DNA of 6,398 bases, from assembly GCA_016210785.1 (NCBI GenBank), contig JACQTN010000387.1, forward strand, positions 1 to 6,398. The letters run 5' to 3'. The position numbers were made by a program, and so were the translations under genes. Below, piece by piece: positions 1 to 5,853 of this stretch. This DNA is from Armatimonadota bacterium. GTDB taxonomy: Bacteria; Sysuimicrobiota; Sysuimicrobiia; Sysuimicrobiales; JACQTN01. Numbering within the stretch: the stretch's first letter is position 1; the number at the start of each line of letters is the position of its first letter. The notes beneath the pieces are model-generated. The model did not search any database, was not told where the DNA came from, and was given only the letters and a program-made list of their open reading frames with translations.

Positions 1-30
1 AGTATACCACATACCACAACCGCGGACCAA
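1..30 (-). promoter_or_regulatory. Candidate outward promoter at the left edge (possibly for ssrA)
   Basis: Read on the minus strand, TTGGTC (plus 30-25) and TATACT (plus 6-1) are separated by 18 bp, and TGG directly precedes TATACT, giving an extended -10 (TGnTATACT). The start site would fall just outside the window, so this promoter would drive a gene to the left of smpB. The smpB stop codon is about 90 bp away. tmRNA (ssrA) is frequently adjacent to smpB in bacteria, which makes it a natural candidate, but none of it is visible here. The motif match is seen; the target is inference. Confidence 0.45.
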
Positions 31-120
31 AACCCGTAAGCGTCTCGCGATGCCCGGACAACGCGCGCCGCCTCTGGCGCGTCAGCACCCGCGCGCGCGA
101 CGCCCAAGGCCGGGCCCGCG

Positions 121-603
121 TTAGCCACGGGTGCGCTCTTTTCCCCGCCCCCGCGCGCTCATCGCCCGATCCATCTCGCGCCTCGCGTCGCGCTTGGCGA
201 TCGCCTCCCGCTTGTCATACTGCCGCTTGCCCCGTGCCAGCGCGATCTCCACCTTCGCGACACCGCGCTTGAAGTACAGGCGCACCAGGATCAACGTATA
301 CCCGCGTTGCTGGACCTTCCCGATCAGCCGGTTGATCTCCCGCCGGTGCAACAGGAGTTTTCGGGTGCGCAGCGGGTCGTGGTTGAAGCGGTTGCCCTGC
401 TCGTAGGGGGGGATGTGCATCCGCTGCAGCCAGACCTCGCCGCCCTGCACGCGGCCGAAAGCCTCCTGGATACTCCCCCGCCCCGCCCGCAGCGACTTGA
501 CCTCGGTGCCGGTCAGCACCAATCCCGCCTCGTAGGTCTCCTCCAGATGGTACTCGTGGCGGGCCCTTCGGTTGACGGCGATCGTCTTCTCACTTTCGGC
601 CAT
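121..603 (-). CDS. smpB: SsrA-binding protein SmpB
   Basis: SmpB binds the tRNA-like domain of tmRNA and delivers it to ribosomes stalled on broken mRNA, starting trans-translation in the cytoplasm. The 160-residue product has the usual family length. Visible family signatures are NRRARHEY near residue 11, the [17 protein letters not shown] core (25-41), [20 protein letters not shown] (66-85), and the basic C-terminal tail with [19 protein letters not shown] (130-148), which in known SmpB folds into the decoding site. The ATG at 603 is preceded by a good GAGGAG ribosome site 6 nt upstream. It is separated from the upstream FAD gene by a repeat array and an intrinsic terminator, so it is probably transcribed alone from a short leader. 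No oddities in the protein; identification is firm. Confidence 0.98.
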   Translation of the reverse strand: MAESEKTIAVNRRARHEYHLEETYEAGLVLTGTEVKSLRAGRGSIQEAFGRVQGGEVWLQRMHIPPYEQGNRFNHDPLRTRKLLLHRREINRLIGKVQQRGYTLILVRLYFKRGVAKVEIALARGKRQYDKREAIAKRDARREMDRAMSARGRGKERTRG

Positions 604-639
604 GCGGACTCCTCACGGCGCACGAAAACCCTGGCCCAC

Positions 640-668
640 GTAATCCCGGCCCACTTAGTGTGGCACAA
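640..668 (-). promoter_or_regulatory. Weak candidate promoter for smpB
   Basis: On the minus strand TTGTGC (668-663) and GATTAC (645-640) are spaced 17 bp and would start transcription near 633, about 30 nt before the smpB ATG. The -10 matches the consensus at only three of six positions, and the -35 overlaps the T-run of the terminator just upstream. It is listed because smpB needs a promoter downstream of that terminator and nothing better is visible. Confidence 0.25.
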
Positions 669-693
669 AAACCAGGACCCCTCAATGGGGTCC
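667..693 (-). terminator. Intrinsic terminator upstream of smpB
   Basis: A perfect 7-bp stem (GGACCCC at 675-681 with GGGGTCC at 687-693, five-base loop) is followed on the minus strand by TGG and then five T residues (671-667). The plus-strand side has no T-run, so it acts leftward. It would stop transcripts arriving from the repeat array or the FAD gene before smpB. Confidence 0.6.
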
Positions 694-736
694 CGGGATG
701 GCCTGATGGATGGGAAGCGTCCGGTGCCCCTGAGCC

Positions 737-1085
737 GCCAGCAGCGTTTCGCGGAAAGTCCGCTCTATTCATGCGCAGGCTCGGCTTCGCCGAGGCCGAG
801 CATCACCAGTGTCCCGCACTCCGCGCCGTCACGGGAGCGCCGTGAGTACGGTGAGCGCGGTAGAACGGAACACCTTGCACCGAGTTGAACGTGCCGGTTC
901 GTGGGCGCCGTGAGTCCGGCAAGCGCGGTAGCATGGGGCACGGCGCACAACGTCGAACGTACCCGCCGTGAGTCCGGCGAGCGCGGTAGCATGGTGCTCC
1001 TCGCAACCGGGAAGCACGTGCCGGCGCGCCGTGAGTCCGGTGAGCGCGATACAGCGGTGTACCTTGCACGGGAGTCGCACGTGCC
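737..1085. repeat. Mosaic repeat element, copy 1
   Basis: This stretch shares a chain of blocks with sequence at the right edge of the window: GCCAGCAGC (737-745 and 6210-6218), a 20-nt block starting TCATGCGCAGG (769-788 and 6233-6252, 19/20 identical), a 15-nt block CCGAGCATCACCAGT (796-810 and 6317-6331, identical), then exactly 26 nt to the first GCGCCGTGAG unit. The array of 26-mers at 837-1051 forms its right part. The right boundary is uncertain because the spacers fade into unique sequence near 1085. No convincing gene lies between 604 and 1155. The interblock distance is 57 nt longer in copy 2. I do not recognise the element family. Confidence 0.8.
837..1051. repeat. Tandem array of four 26-nt repeats
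   Basis: Units at 837-862, 905-930, 963-988 and 1026-1051 each begin with (G/C)CGCCGTGAG and end with AGCGCGGTA or AGCGCGATA. Each differs from the consensus by one or two bases, and the copy at 6373-6398 matches it exactly. Start-to-start distances are 68, 58 and 63 bp. Spacers are not unique: CCTTGCAC recurs at 872 and 1062, ACGTGCCGG recurs in three of them, and GCATGG follows two repeats. The true unit is therefore about 63 bp, with a well-kept half and a decayed half. Unequal periods change the reading frame from unit to unit, which argues against a coding role. Confidence 0.9.
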
Positions 1086-1115
1086 GGGCCTCCCCCGGTC
1101 GGATACAATGGAGAA

Positions 1116-1159
1116 GGCTGGAGTGGCAGAGAGCCACTCTAGCCAACCTTGTTGGCTAG
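1116..1159 (-). terminator. Two overlapping hairpins at the end of the FAD oxidoreductase gene
   Basis: Hairpin B is a perfect 9-bp stem with a 3-base loop (1139-1147 with 1151-1159) and includes the TAG stop at 1158-1156. Hairpin A pairs GAGTGGC (1121-1127) with GCCACTC (1133-1139), extended outward by GGCT (1116-1119) with AGCC (1141-1144). The two share 1139-1144, so they cannot form fully together. There is only a mildly T-rich stretch after hairpin A on the minus strand, so this may act as an RNA 3'-end stabiliser or a weak terminator. Confidence 0.45.
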
Positions 1160-2697
1160 CGCCCGCCCGGCGAAGACGTCGTGGCCGGGCGCGTCCGGGC
1201 CTGCGACAGCGCGCCCGAACCCGGCGCGGTCGGGACGCTGGCGGTGGGCAGCCGAGGCTCGCCGAGGTAGGCCCCCTGCTCTTGCAGTATCCCCTGCAGC
1301 CGCTGCACCAGCACGCCGGAGCGCGCCAGGTGACGCGGCGGGATGCCAAGCTCCACGGACACGCTGGCTGCGATGCCCGCGGCCTCGCCCAGGGAGAAGG
1401 TCGTCGGCACGACCCGTACTGACCCCGCCGCCTCATAGGTCGCTGAGATGGACCGGCTAGCCACCAGCAGGTTGTCTACCCGCACCGGGACCAGCGACCG
1501 GAACGGGATCGTGTACACGTAGCGGCGCGACCCGTAGTAGTTCCTGAAGTCCGGCGTGTAGGGGTGCAGGTCGATGGGATAGGACGCCACCGCGATCCGG
1601 TCCCAGAACACCTTCTCCTCGATGATGTCCTCCGCCGTCAGCCGGTACATCCCCTCGATGTGCCGGGTCTCGCGGACGTACAGGTAGGGCATCGTCTCCA
1701 CCAGGTAGGCGCGCGCGAACCCCGTGGCATTCTGGCGCAGGAAGTTGATCAGGCGAGGCATCTCCGCCCGGGCCAGCGCCGTGGCCTCGTTGGCCGACGC
1801 CTCGCTGGTGCCGTCCACGCCGAAGATCTGCAGGCTGTTGATGAGCACGGTGCCGTCGCGCTGCCGCCCCAGGTTCATGTCGTAGACAGCCAGGCGCTGG
1901 GAGGTCGGCACGTACAGATGCATGATGGAAGAGTACCCCCACGCGTAACCCATCCAGGCACCGGCGATCCGTCCCTGCTTGCGCTCGGACTGCAGGTACT
2001 GGGTCAGCTCTCCCCAATCCACCCCGCCCATCCGGAAGATGAGGGTGGCAGGCTGTGTCAGACGGTCGAGGCCCGACTCCTCACGGCCGAACCGGTAAGG
2101 CACGCCGGTCAGGGCCGCCACGTCGGCATCGTCGGTGGCATCCACGATCTGGTTGGCGATCACCTTGGCCCGGGCACCGGTGATCTTGTTCTGGGTGATG
2201 ACCCCAAGCAGGGTGCCGTCGCGCACGATGGCGCGGACCACGTCGGTGTTCAGCCACAGCGTGAGCCGGGGCTGGCTGGCGACCTTTTCCAGGAACAGGC
2301 GCTTGGCCTGCTCCACGTCGAAGTGAACGCCCAGCTTCTGCAGGAACTCCAGGAAGATGCCGCGGGTGAGGTTCTGTTGCTCGCCCCGCTGCTTCTTCGG
2401 CCCGTAGTTCATGTCGAAGGTGTTGACGCCCACCCCCGTCATGTCGCCGCCCAGGAAGGGACGTTCCTCCACCAGCAGCGTGTGGCGTCCGCGGCGTGCC
2501 GCGGCCAGCGCGGCCGCCGTCCCCGCCGGAGTCCCGCTCACCACCAGCACTTCCACGTGAACCGCCGGAAGCCGGAAAGTGTCGGGTTCCTGGGCCTGGG
2601 GACCAGCCGCCACGGGCATCGCCCACGGCCACGTCACCACGGCAACGAGCAGCGCAAGTGCAGACGCGGGGGCTATCCGTCGATGTCGATGGAGCAA
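1156..2697 (-). CDS. Exported FAD-dependent oxidoreductase
   Basis: The 513-residue product resembles the FAD_oxidored family (PF12831-like); its substrate cannot be told from sequence. After an N-terminal hydrophobic segment (residues 11-31, ending near PVAAG) comes a Rossmann FAD-binding unit at 48-78 with SGTPAG, where the family commonly has GGTPAG, ending in VEE. VDATDDADVAALTG (185-198) is the second FAD-contact motif, RETRHIEGMYRLTAEDI lies at 352-368, and a GEAAGIAAS motif at 447-455 closes the FAD fold. Arginines before the hydrophobic stretch (HRHRR) hint at Tat export, common for cofactor proteins, but the motif is imperfect, so Sec or a membrane anchor is also possible. The start is TTG at 2697, chosen for its GGAGGAGAG ribosome site about 9 nt upstream and because no nearby ATG follows in frame. 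The C-terminal 40 residues are low-complexity Pro/Ser/Thr. Confidence 0.88.
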   Translation of the reverse strand: MLHRHRRIAPASALALLVAVVTWPWAMPVAAGPQAQEPDTFRLPAVHVEVLVVSGTPAGTAAALAAARRGRHTLLVEERPFLGGDMTGVGVNTFDMNYGPKKQRGEQQNLTRGIFLEFLQKLGVHFDVEQAKRLFLEKVASQPRLTLWLNTDVVRAIVRDGTLLGVITQNKITGARAKVIANQIVDATDDADVAALTGVPYRFGREESGLDRLTQPATLIFRMGGVDWGELTQYLQSERKQGRIAGAWMGYAWGYSSIMHLYVPTSQRLAVYDMNLGRQRDGTVLINSLQIFGVDGTSEASANEATALARAEMPRLINFLRQNATGFARAYLVETMPYLYVRETRHIEGMYRLTAEDIIEEKVFWDRIAVASYPIDLHPYTPDFRNYYGSRRYVYTIPFRSLVPVRVDNLLVASRSISATYEAAGSVRVVPTTFSLGEAAGIAASVSVELGIPPRHLARSGVLVQRLQGILQEQGAYLGEPRLPTASVPTAPGSGALSQARTRPATTSSPGGR

Positions 2698-2735
2698 GGG
2701 TTCTCTCCTCCCCGTCTGTTCGTGTACGGCCCGCG

Positions 2736-2753
2736 CCAGGACTTCCTTCCTGG
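2736..2753 (-). other. Small hairpin in the FAD gene leader
   Basis: CCAGGA (2736-2741) pairs with TCCTGG (2748-2753) across a six-base loop, about 40 bases upstream of the TTG start and inside the predicted untranslated leader. A second, 4-bp hairpin (2796-2799 with 2804-2807) lies at the predicted transcription start. No known riboswitch consensus was recognised. Confidence 0.3.
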
Positions 2754-2809
2754 TCGTGGTTTCCCGGCTGTGGAACGATCACGCCCATTTTGGCCCCGAT
2801 TGTTCGGCA

Positions 2810-2839
2810 ATCCTAGCAAAAACCCTGCCAGGCGTGCAA
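2810..2839 (-). promoter_or_regulatory. Overlapping sigma-70-like and sigma-54-like promoter for the FAD gene
   Basis: On the minus strand TTGCAC (2839-2834) and TAGGAT (2815-2810) are 18 bp apart, with TGC before the -10, giving an extended -10. Superimposed on it, 2830-2815 reads TGGCAGGGTTTTTGCT, which fits the sigma-54 pattern TGGCACG-N4-TTGCW with one mismatch and has the required GG-N10-GC. Either would start transcription near 2803-2805 and leave a leader of about 105 nt. This AT-rich patch stands out in the 174-bp gap after the thioesterase gene. Which sigma factor is used cannot be decided from sequence. Confidence 0.55.
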
Positions 2840-2871
2840 AGAAGACCGGCAATACGCGGACGGGGGACTGC

Positions 2872-3288
2872 TCAAACCCCGGCCCGGGAGGGCTCCAGGG
2901 GCCGGCGCATAAACGTCCCTTCCGCCTCCGCGACCACGGTGCCGTCGTGGGTCACCGCCCGGGCTTCGGCGGTGACCACCCGCGACTTGACCCGGACCAC
3001 CCTCCCGGTGACCCGCAACGGAACGCCTGGGGCCACCGGCCGCCTGAACCGCACCTCCATGCGCATGGTGACCGCCTCTTCCCCGCGCAGGGCGAAGAGG
3101 TTGGCCATGGCGTCGTCGAGGACGGCCGTCAGGATACCCCCATGCACGGCGCCCTCGTAGCCGACGTGGTGGGGACCTGGGACGAAGTCGGTGTGAGCCT
3201 CATCGCCGGCCAGGGTGAAGTGCAGCCGCAGGCCCAGCGGGTTGGCGGGCCCGCAGACGAAGCAGCGGTGCGCGGCCCTCTGGCTCAC
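2872..3288 (-). CDS. PaaI-like hotdog-fold thioesterase
   Basis: The 138-residue product matches the 4HBT/PaaI family of acyl-CoA thioesterases, which hydrolyse CoA thioesters in the cytoplasm. CFVCGPANPLGLRL (9-22) is the N-terminal signature of this subgroup; HGGILTAVLDDAMANL (49-64) holds the hotdog helix with the HGG motif and acidic D58/D59; the remaining beta strands (MRMEVRFRRPV, LRVTGRVVRVKSRVVTAEARA, EAEGTFM) complete the single hotdog domain. Usual length for the family. The start is GTG at 3288, with a GGGAG ribosome site about 7 nt upstream. It lies 75 bp after mogA, so both could share a transcript. The acyl substrate is unknown; many relatives act on aryl- or medium-chain acyl-CoAs. 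Confidence 0.9.
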   Translation of the reverse strand: MSQRAAHRCFVCGPANPLGLRLHFTLAGDEAHTDFVPGPHHVGYEGAVHGGILTAVLDDAMANLFALRGEEAVTMRMEVRFRRPVAPGVPLRVTGRVVRVKSRVVTAEARAVTHDGTVVAEAEGTFMRRPLEPSRAGV

Positions 3289-3339
3289 GGGAAGGCTCCC
3301 CGGGTCACGGAGAGGGGCTCCGGACCGCGCCGCGGCGTT

Positions 3340-3355
3340 CCGCCCGAGCGGGCGG
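3340..3355 (-). other. GC-rich hairpin just after mogA
   Basis: CCGCCC (3340-3345) pairs with GGGCGG (3350-3355) across a GAGC loop, 8 nt beyond the mogA stop codon. No T-run follows on the minus strand, so it is more likely a processing or stability element, or chance in GC-rich sequence, than an intrinsic terminator. Confidence 0.25.
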
Positions 3356-3363
3356 CCGCGCGA

Positions 3364-3906
3364 TCACGGCAGAGTTTCCCCGGGTCCCGGGTGGGGACGC
3401 CCCCACTCGAAGACCTTGCCGCGGATCAGGTCCACCGCGTGAGGAAGGACGGGAAGGAGCACGTCCATCCATTCGCGGACCGCTTTGGGACTTCCAGGAA
3501 GGTTGACGATGAGCGTGCACCCGCGCACGCCCGCGACGGAGCGAGAGAGCATGGCCAGAGGAGTCTTCTCCAGGGTCCGCAGGCGCGCGGCCTCGGGGAT
3601 GCCAGGGACCAGCCGGTGCACGACGGCCAGCGTGGCCTCAGGCGTCACATCCCGCGGGGACAGGCCGCTGCCCCCGTTGGTCAGGATCAGGTCCACTCGC
3701 TCCACGTCGGCCAGGGTCGTCAGGTGTTCCTTGATCCGTTCCAGATCGTCGGGCACGAGGACCCGGACGCACACCTCCGCCCCGGCCGCCTGCAGCGCAT
3801 CGACGATGATGTCGCCGCTGTCATCGTGCCCCTCTCCCCGCGACGCCCGCTCACTCGCGGTGAGCACCGCCGCCCGGACCCCAGCGAGGCCCCGGCCCTG
3901 CGTCAC
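3364..3906 (-). CDS. mogA: MogA/MoaB-type molybdopterin adenylyltransferase
   Basis: Proteins of this family adenylate molybdopterin before molybdenum insertion, a late step of molybdenum-cofactor synthesis in the cytoplasm. The 180-residue product shows the family signature TNGGSGLSPRDVTPEAT (76-92), with Ser where TxGGTG is usual, including the D86 that corresponds to a conserved substrate-binding aspartate; then GIPEAARLRTLEKTPLAMLSR (102-122) and the LPGSPKAV loop (136-143). The N-terminal VRAAVLTASERASRGE...DSG strand-loop also fits. The start is GTG at 3906, 7 nt after the stop of the preceding gene with only weak ribosome-site sequence, suggesting translational coupling. No other cofactor genes are in the window, so MogA versus MoaB naming stays open; both names cover the same enzyme family. 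Confidence 0.93.
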   Translation of the reverse strand: MTQGRGLAGVRAAVLTASERASRGEGHDDSGDIIVDALQAAGAEVCVRVLVPDDLERIKEHLTTLADVERVDLILTNGGSGLSPRDVTPEATLAVVHRLVPGIPEAARLRTLEKTPLAMLSRSVAGVRGCTLIVNLPGSPKAVREWMDVLLPVLPHAVDLIRGKVFEWGRPHPGPGETLP

Positions 3907-3913
3907 GGCGCAC

Positions 3914-4588
3914 TCATCGGGATGCGGCCAGCGTTACCCTGACCATCTCGTCCTGCAGCAGCTCGGCCGTGGTCTTCACGCCCTCATGGATCTCGATGTG
4001 GCCGCCCTTGACCAGGACCCCGGCCACGATCCCGACCACGCCCAGCAGCCGGAGACCTACCACGGACAGGGCGGCCGCGCCGTACTGATCGTGGGGGTCT
4101 CCCCGCCGCACCGAGGGCCCCAGCTTGAGCTGCGCGCCGTCCGCGGCCAGCACATACTGGAAGCCGATCTCCAGGCGCGCCGGCTGCCCGAAAAAGCCCG
4201 GGGGCGACACGGCAGTGATCAGTCCCACGGCACGGTTGCCCTTCGGGATCACCACGACACCCTGCCAGACCACGTCCTCTTCCACCAGGAAGTGGACGGG
4301 ATCGCCCACCTTCGCCGTGCTGGATGCGATGGGTGTCGCGAACTTGAGCAAGACGGCGGTGCCGCGCGGAACCTTGATGGGAATCTGGACACCCGGCGAC
4401 GCTGGCGGTGCGGGCTGTGCCGGCTGCGTCGCGGGCTGGGTGATCTCCGCCGGCTGGGGGGCCGTCACAGGCTGCGCCGGCGCGGCCGGTTGAGTCGGAA
4501 CCGCGGGCTGTGCCGCCGCCGCGTACGGCACGAGGAACGCCATCATGACGGCCAGCGTCACGGAACGCTTGGACCGGTAGGTGTACAC
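3914..4588 (-). CDS. Secreted or envelope protein with Pro/Ala/Gln-rich linker
   Basis: Not assigned to a named family. The 224-residue product starts with a clear signal peptide (basic RSKR, hydrophobic core 11-23, likely cleavage after AAAA near residue 26), then a low-complexity linker of QPA/PAQP-type repeats (27-66). A beta-rich domain follows (67-158: VPRGTAVLLKFATPIASSTAKVGDPVHFLVEEDV, then VVVIPKGNRAVGLI), a pattern I associate with periplasmic domains found in many environmental bacteria. A glycine-rich hydrophobic stretch (171-195) resembles a membrane or pore-like segment, and the protein ends in GVKTTAELLQDEMVRVTL. The start is GTG at 4588, supported by a GGGAGGGAGAG ribosome site and by the signal peptide; an upstream in-frame ATG at 4744 would add 52 residues crossing a 30-bp palindrome. 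It is closely coupled to mogA, with no obvious functional link. Confidence 0.8.
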   Translation of the reverse strand: MYTYRSKRSVTLAVMMAFLVPYAAAAQPAVPTQPAAPAQPVTAPQPAEITQPATQPAQPAPPASPGVQIPIKVPRGTAVLLKFATPIASSTAKVGDPVHFLVEEDVVWQGVVVIPKGNRAVGLITAVSPPGFFGQPARLEIGFQYVLAADGAQLKLGPSVRRGDPHDQYGAAALSVVGLRLLGVVGIVAGVLVKGGHIEIHEGVKTTAELLQDEMVRVTLAASR

Positions 4589-4610
4589 AGCACTCTCCCT
4601 CCCCGCTCTA

Positions 4611-4626
4611 CCCCGCGCTCGCGGGG
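4611..4626 (-). other. Leader hairpin upstream of the secreted-protein gene
   Basis: CCCCGC (4611-4616) pairs with GCGGGG (4621-4626) across GCTC, ending about 22 bases before the GTG start and just upstream of its ribosome site. It could affect translation, but this is inference from position alone. Confidence 0.3.
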
Positions 4627-4667
4627 CCTGGTATCTCACCCCCCGGAGAACCGGAATCCTCGTGCCA

Positions 4668-4697
4668 TCCCGTGGCGCATCATGATTCGCCACGGGA
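4668..4697. promoter_or_regulatory. 30-bp near-perfect palindrome, operator-like
   Basis: The arms TCCCGTGGCG and CGCCACGGGA (4668-4677 and 4688-4697) are perfectly complementary over 10 bp, and the centre holds a further palindrome ATCATGAT (4679-4686). Only the C/T pair at 4678/4687 is mismatched, so 14 of 15 positions are symmetric. It lies about 80 bp upstream of the secreted-protein gene, after the sigma-gene terminator. There is no T-run beside it, so an operator for a dimeric regulator is likelier than a terminator. The regulator is unknown. Confidence 0.6.
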
Positions 4698-4740
4698 ACC
4701 TGTGTTCCCTCCCCTGTCGGCAGATCCTGTGCCAGTGCGG

Positions 4741-4789
4741 GCAAACAGGCGTCGGCCCGACTGCCCGGGCACCGCCGGCCGCAAACAGG
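4741..4789. repeat. Pair of 9-bp direct repeats GCAAACAGG
   Basis: GCAAACAGG occurs at 4741-4749 and 4781-4789, 40 bp apart start to start, between the sigma-gene terminator and the 30-bp palindrome. AAAC runs are rare in this GC-rich DNA. Possible paired binding sites; may be chance. Confidence 0.35.
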
Positions 4790-4790
4790 A

Positions 4791-4818
4791 ACCCCCTCCC
4801 GCGGCGGCGGGAGGGGGT
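4791..4818 (-). terminator. Strong hairpin terminator of the sigma factor gene
   Basis: A perfect 12-bp stem (ACCCCCTCCCGC at 4791-4802 with its complement at 4807-4818) closes a GGCG loop, 32 bp beyond the sigma-factor stop codon. On the minus strand it is followed by TCCTGTTT, a weak T-rich tail. Stem strength and position support termination of the sigma transcript before the secreted-protein gene. Confidence 0.7.
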
Positions 4819-4850
4819 CCGAGGAAAACGTCAGCGGAGCCGACGAGCAG

Positions 4851-5804
4851 TCAGTCGAGAAACTCGCGCAGACCCAGCACTGCGGCCTGCCGTCGCATGT
4901 GGCGCACAGCCTCCTGTTCGATCTGCCGGATCCTCTCCCGGCTCAGGCCGAAGGTGCGGGCCACTTCCTGCAGCGTGCGCGGATGCCCGTCAGCGAGGCC
5001 GAAGCGCAGCCGCACCACAGCCCGCTCGCGCGGAGGGAGCTCCCGCAGGATCGAGGAGACGTGCTCCTGCAGCACCAGGGCCAGCGCCGCGTCGGACGGC
5101 GGGGGCAGGTTTGGATCCTCAACCAGATCGCCCAGCTCGCCGCCTTCCGTGGTGGCCGGCGCCTCCAGCGAGGCCGGCAGGCGGTCCGCAGCCAGGATCG
5201 CCTCGAAGTGATGGGGCGCGATCCCCAGCGCCCGGGCCACTTCTTCGCTTGTCGGCTCTCTGCCCAGCCGCTGGCTCAGGCGGTCGCGCATGCGGCCGAC
5301 CTTGGACGCCTGCTCGGCGGCGTGCACGGGAAGGCGGATCATCCGGGAGCGTGCGTACAGCGCCCGAAGGATCGCCTGCCGGATCCACCAGGTCGCGTAG
5401 GTGCTGAACTTGCAGCCGCGCCGCCAGTCAAACTTCTCCACCGCGCGCATCAGGCCGAGGTTGCCTTCCTGGATCAGGTCCTCCAGCGGGAGGCCCCTCC
5501 CCTCGTACCGACGGGCGATGCTGACCACCAGGCGCAGATTCGCCTCAATGAGGTTGCGCCGGGCGTCCGCGTCCCCCGCCTCTATGCGCTTGGCGAGCGC
5601 AACCTCCTCCTCCGCGGAAAGCAGGCGCACGCGGCCGGCCTCCTTCATGTAGAGGTCGACGACGTTGGCCGGGAGATCGCTCTCGGTGCCGGCCTCCAAT
5701 TCAGCCTCCGCGGCCTCCAACTCCCAGTCCTCCGGTCTGTGCTCGGGGGCCGGTCCGGAAGTGAGCCTCCGGCTGATGTATCTTCTCGACCGGATGTTGG
5801 CCAT
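4851..5804 (-). CDS. RNA polymerase sigma factor, sigma-70 family, primary-like (RpoD/SigA or group 2)
   Basis: It directs RNA polymerase to promoters. From the chosen start the product is 317 residues, short for a primary sigma and without region 1.1. Visible parts are region 1.2 (about 46-80), region 2 (about 87-160) with the core-binding [11 protein letters not shown] (109-119) and [14 protein letters not shown] (132-145), region 3 with PVHAAEQ (159-165), and region 4 ending in the -35 helix-turn-helix [21 protein letters not shown] (about 277-297) and the REFLD tail typical of SigA. The residues equivalent to E. coli Q437 and to H455/E458 (extended -10) are present, but the T440 position is Leu and the usual ADQARTIR stretch reads YARSRMIR. 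The ATG at 5804 is preferred: AAGGGTGAGG lies just upstream, and the alternative ATG at 5870 has no ribosome site and lies inside the P2 promoter. Group 2 status is inference. Confidence 0.93.
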   Translation of the reverse strand: MANIRSRRYISRRLTSGPAPEHRPEDWELEAAEAELEAGTESDLPANVVDLYMKEAGRVRLLSAEEEVALAKRIEAGDADARRNLIEANLRLVVSIARRYEGRGLPLEDLIQEGNLGLMRAVEKFDWRRGCKFSTYATWWIRQAILRALYARSRMIRLPVHAAEQASKVGRMRDRLSQRLGREPTSEEVARALGIAPHHFEAILAADRLPASLEAPATTEGGELGDLVEDPNLPPPSDAALALVLQEHVSSILRELPPRERAVVRLRFGLADGHPRTLQEVARTFGLSRERIRQIEQEAVRHMRRQAAVLGLREFLD

Positions 5805-5853
5805 CCTCACCCTTCCGTGCCCTTCCGGGTTATCTGGACGGGCGCACATACCA

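Noticed and set aside
64..81. Hairpin CGCGCC/GGCGCG after smpB
   Set aside because: Only 6 bp, with no T-run on the minus strand; too weak to call as a terminator.
1..120. tmRNA gene inside the left edge
   Set aside because: No tRNA-like 3' end or tag reading frame is visible; only a promoter-like sequence is present.
682..768. Short protein-like frame on the minus strand before the terminator
   Set aside because: Only 29 codons between stops, no start codon or ribosome site; kept only as part of the relic hypothesis.
837..1051. Possible CRISPR array (four 26-nt repeats with 32-42 nt spacers)
   Set aside because: Spacers vary in length, resemble one another, and no cas genes are present; a diverged minisatellite explains it better.
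765..1436. Minus-strand frame across the repeat array with repeated RAHRTHGAP-like and LAGLTA-like peptides
   Set aside because: Overlaps the FAD gene in another frame, and unit lengths of 58, 63 and 68 bp shift the frame between repeats.
1564..3942. 792-codon plus-strand open frame
   Set aside because: It runs antisense through the FAD, thioesterase and mogA genes, has no family features, and is the expected shadow in GC-rich DNA.
4588..4744. Longer start for the secreted protein at 4744
   Set aside because: The added 52 residues precede the signal peptide and cross the 30-bp palindrome; GTG at 4588 has a strong ribosome site.
3485..5407. 640-codon plus-strand open frame
   Set aside because: Antisense to mogA, the secreted-protein gene and the sigma gene; low-complexity Arg/Pro/Ser product with no motif.
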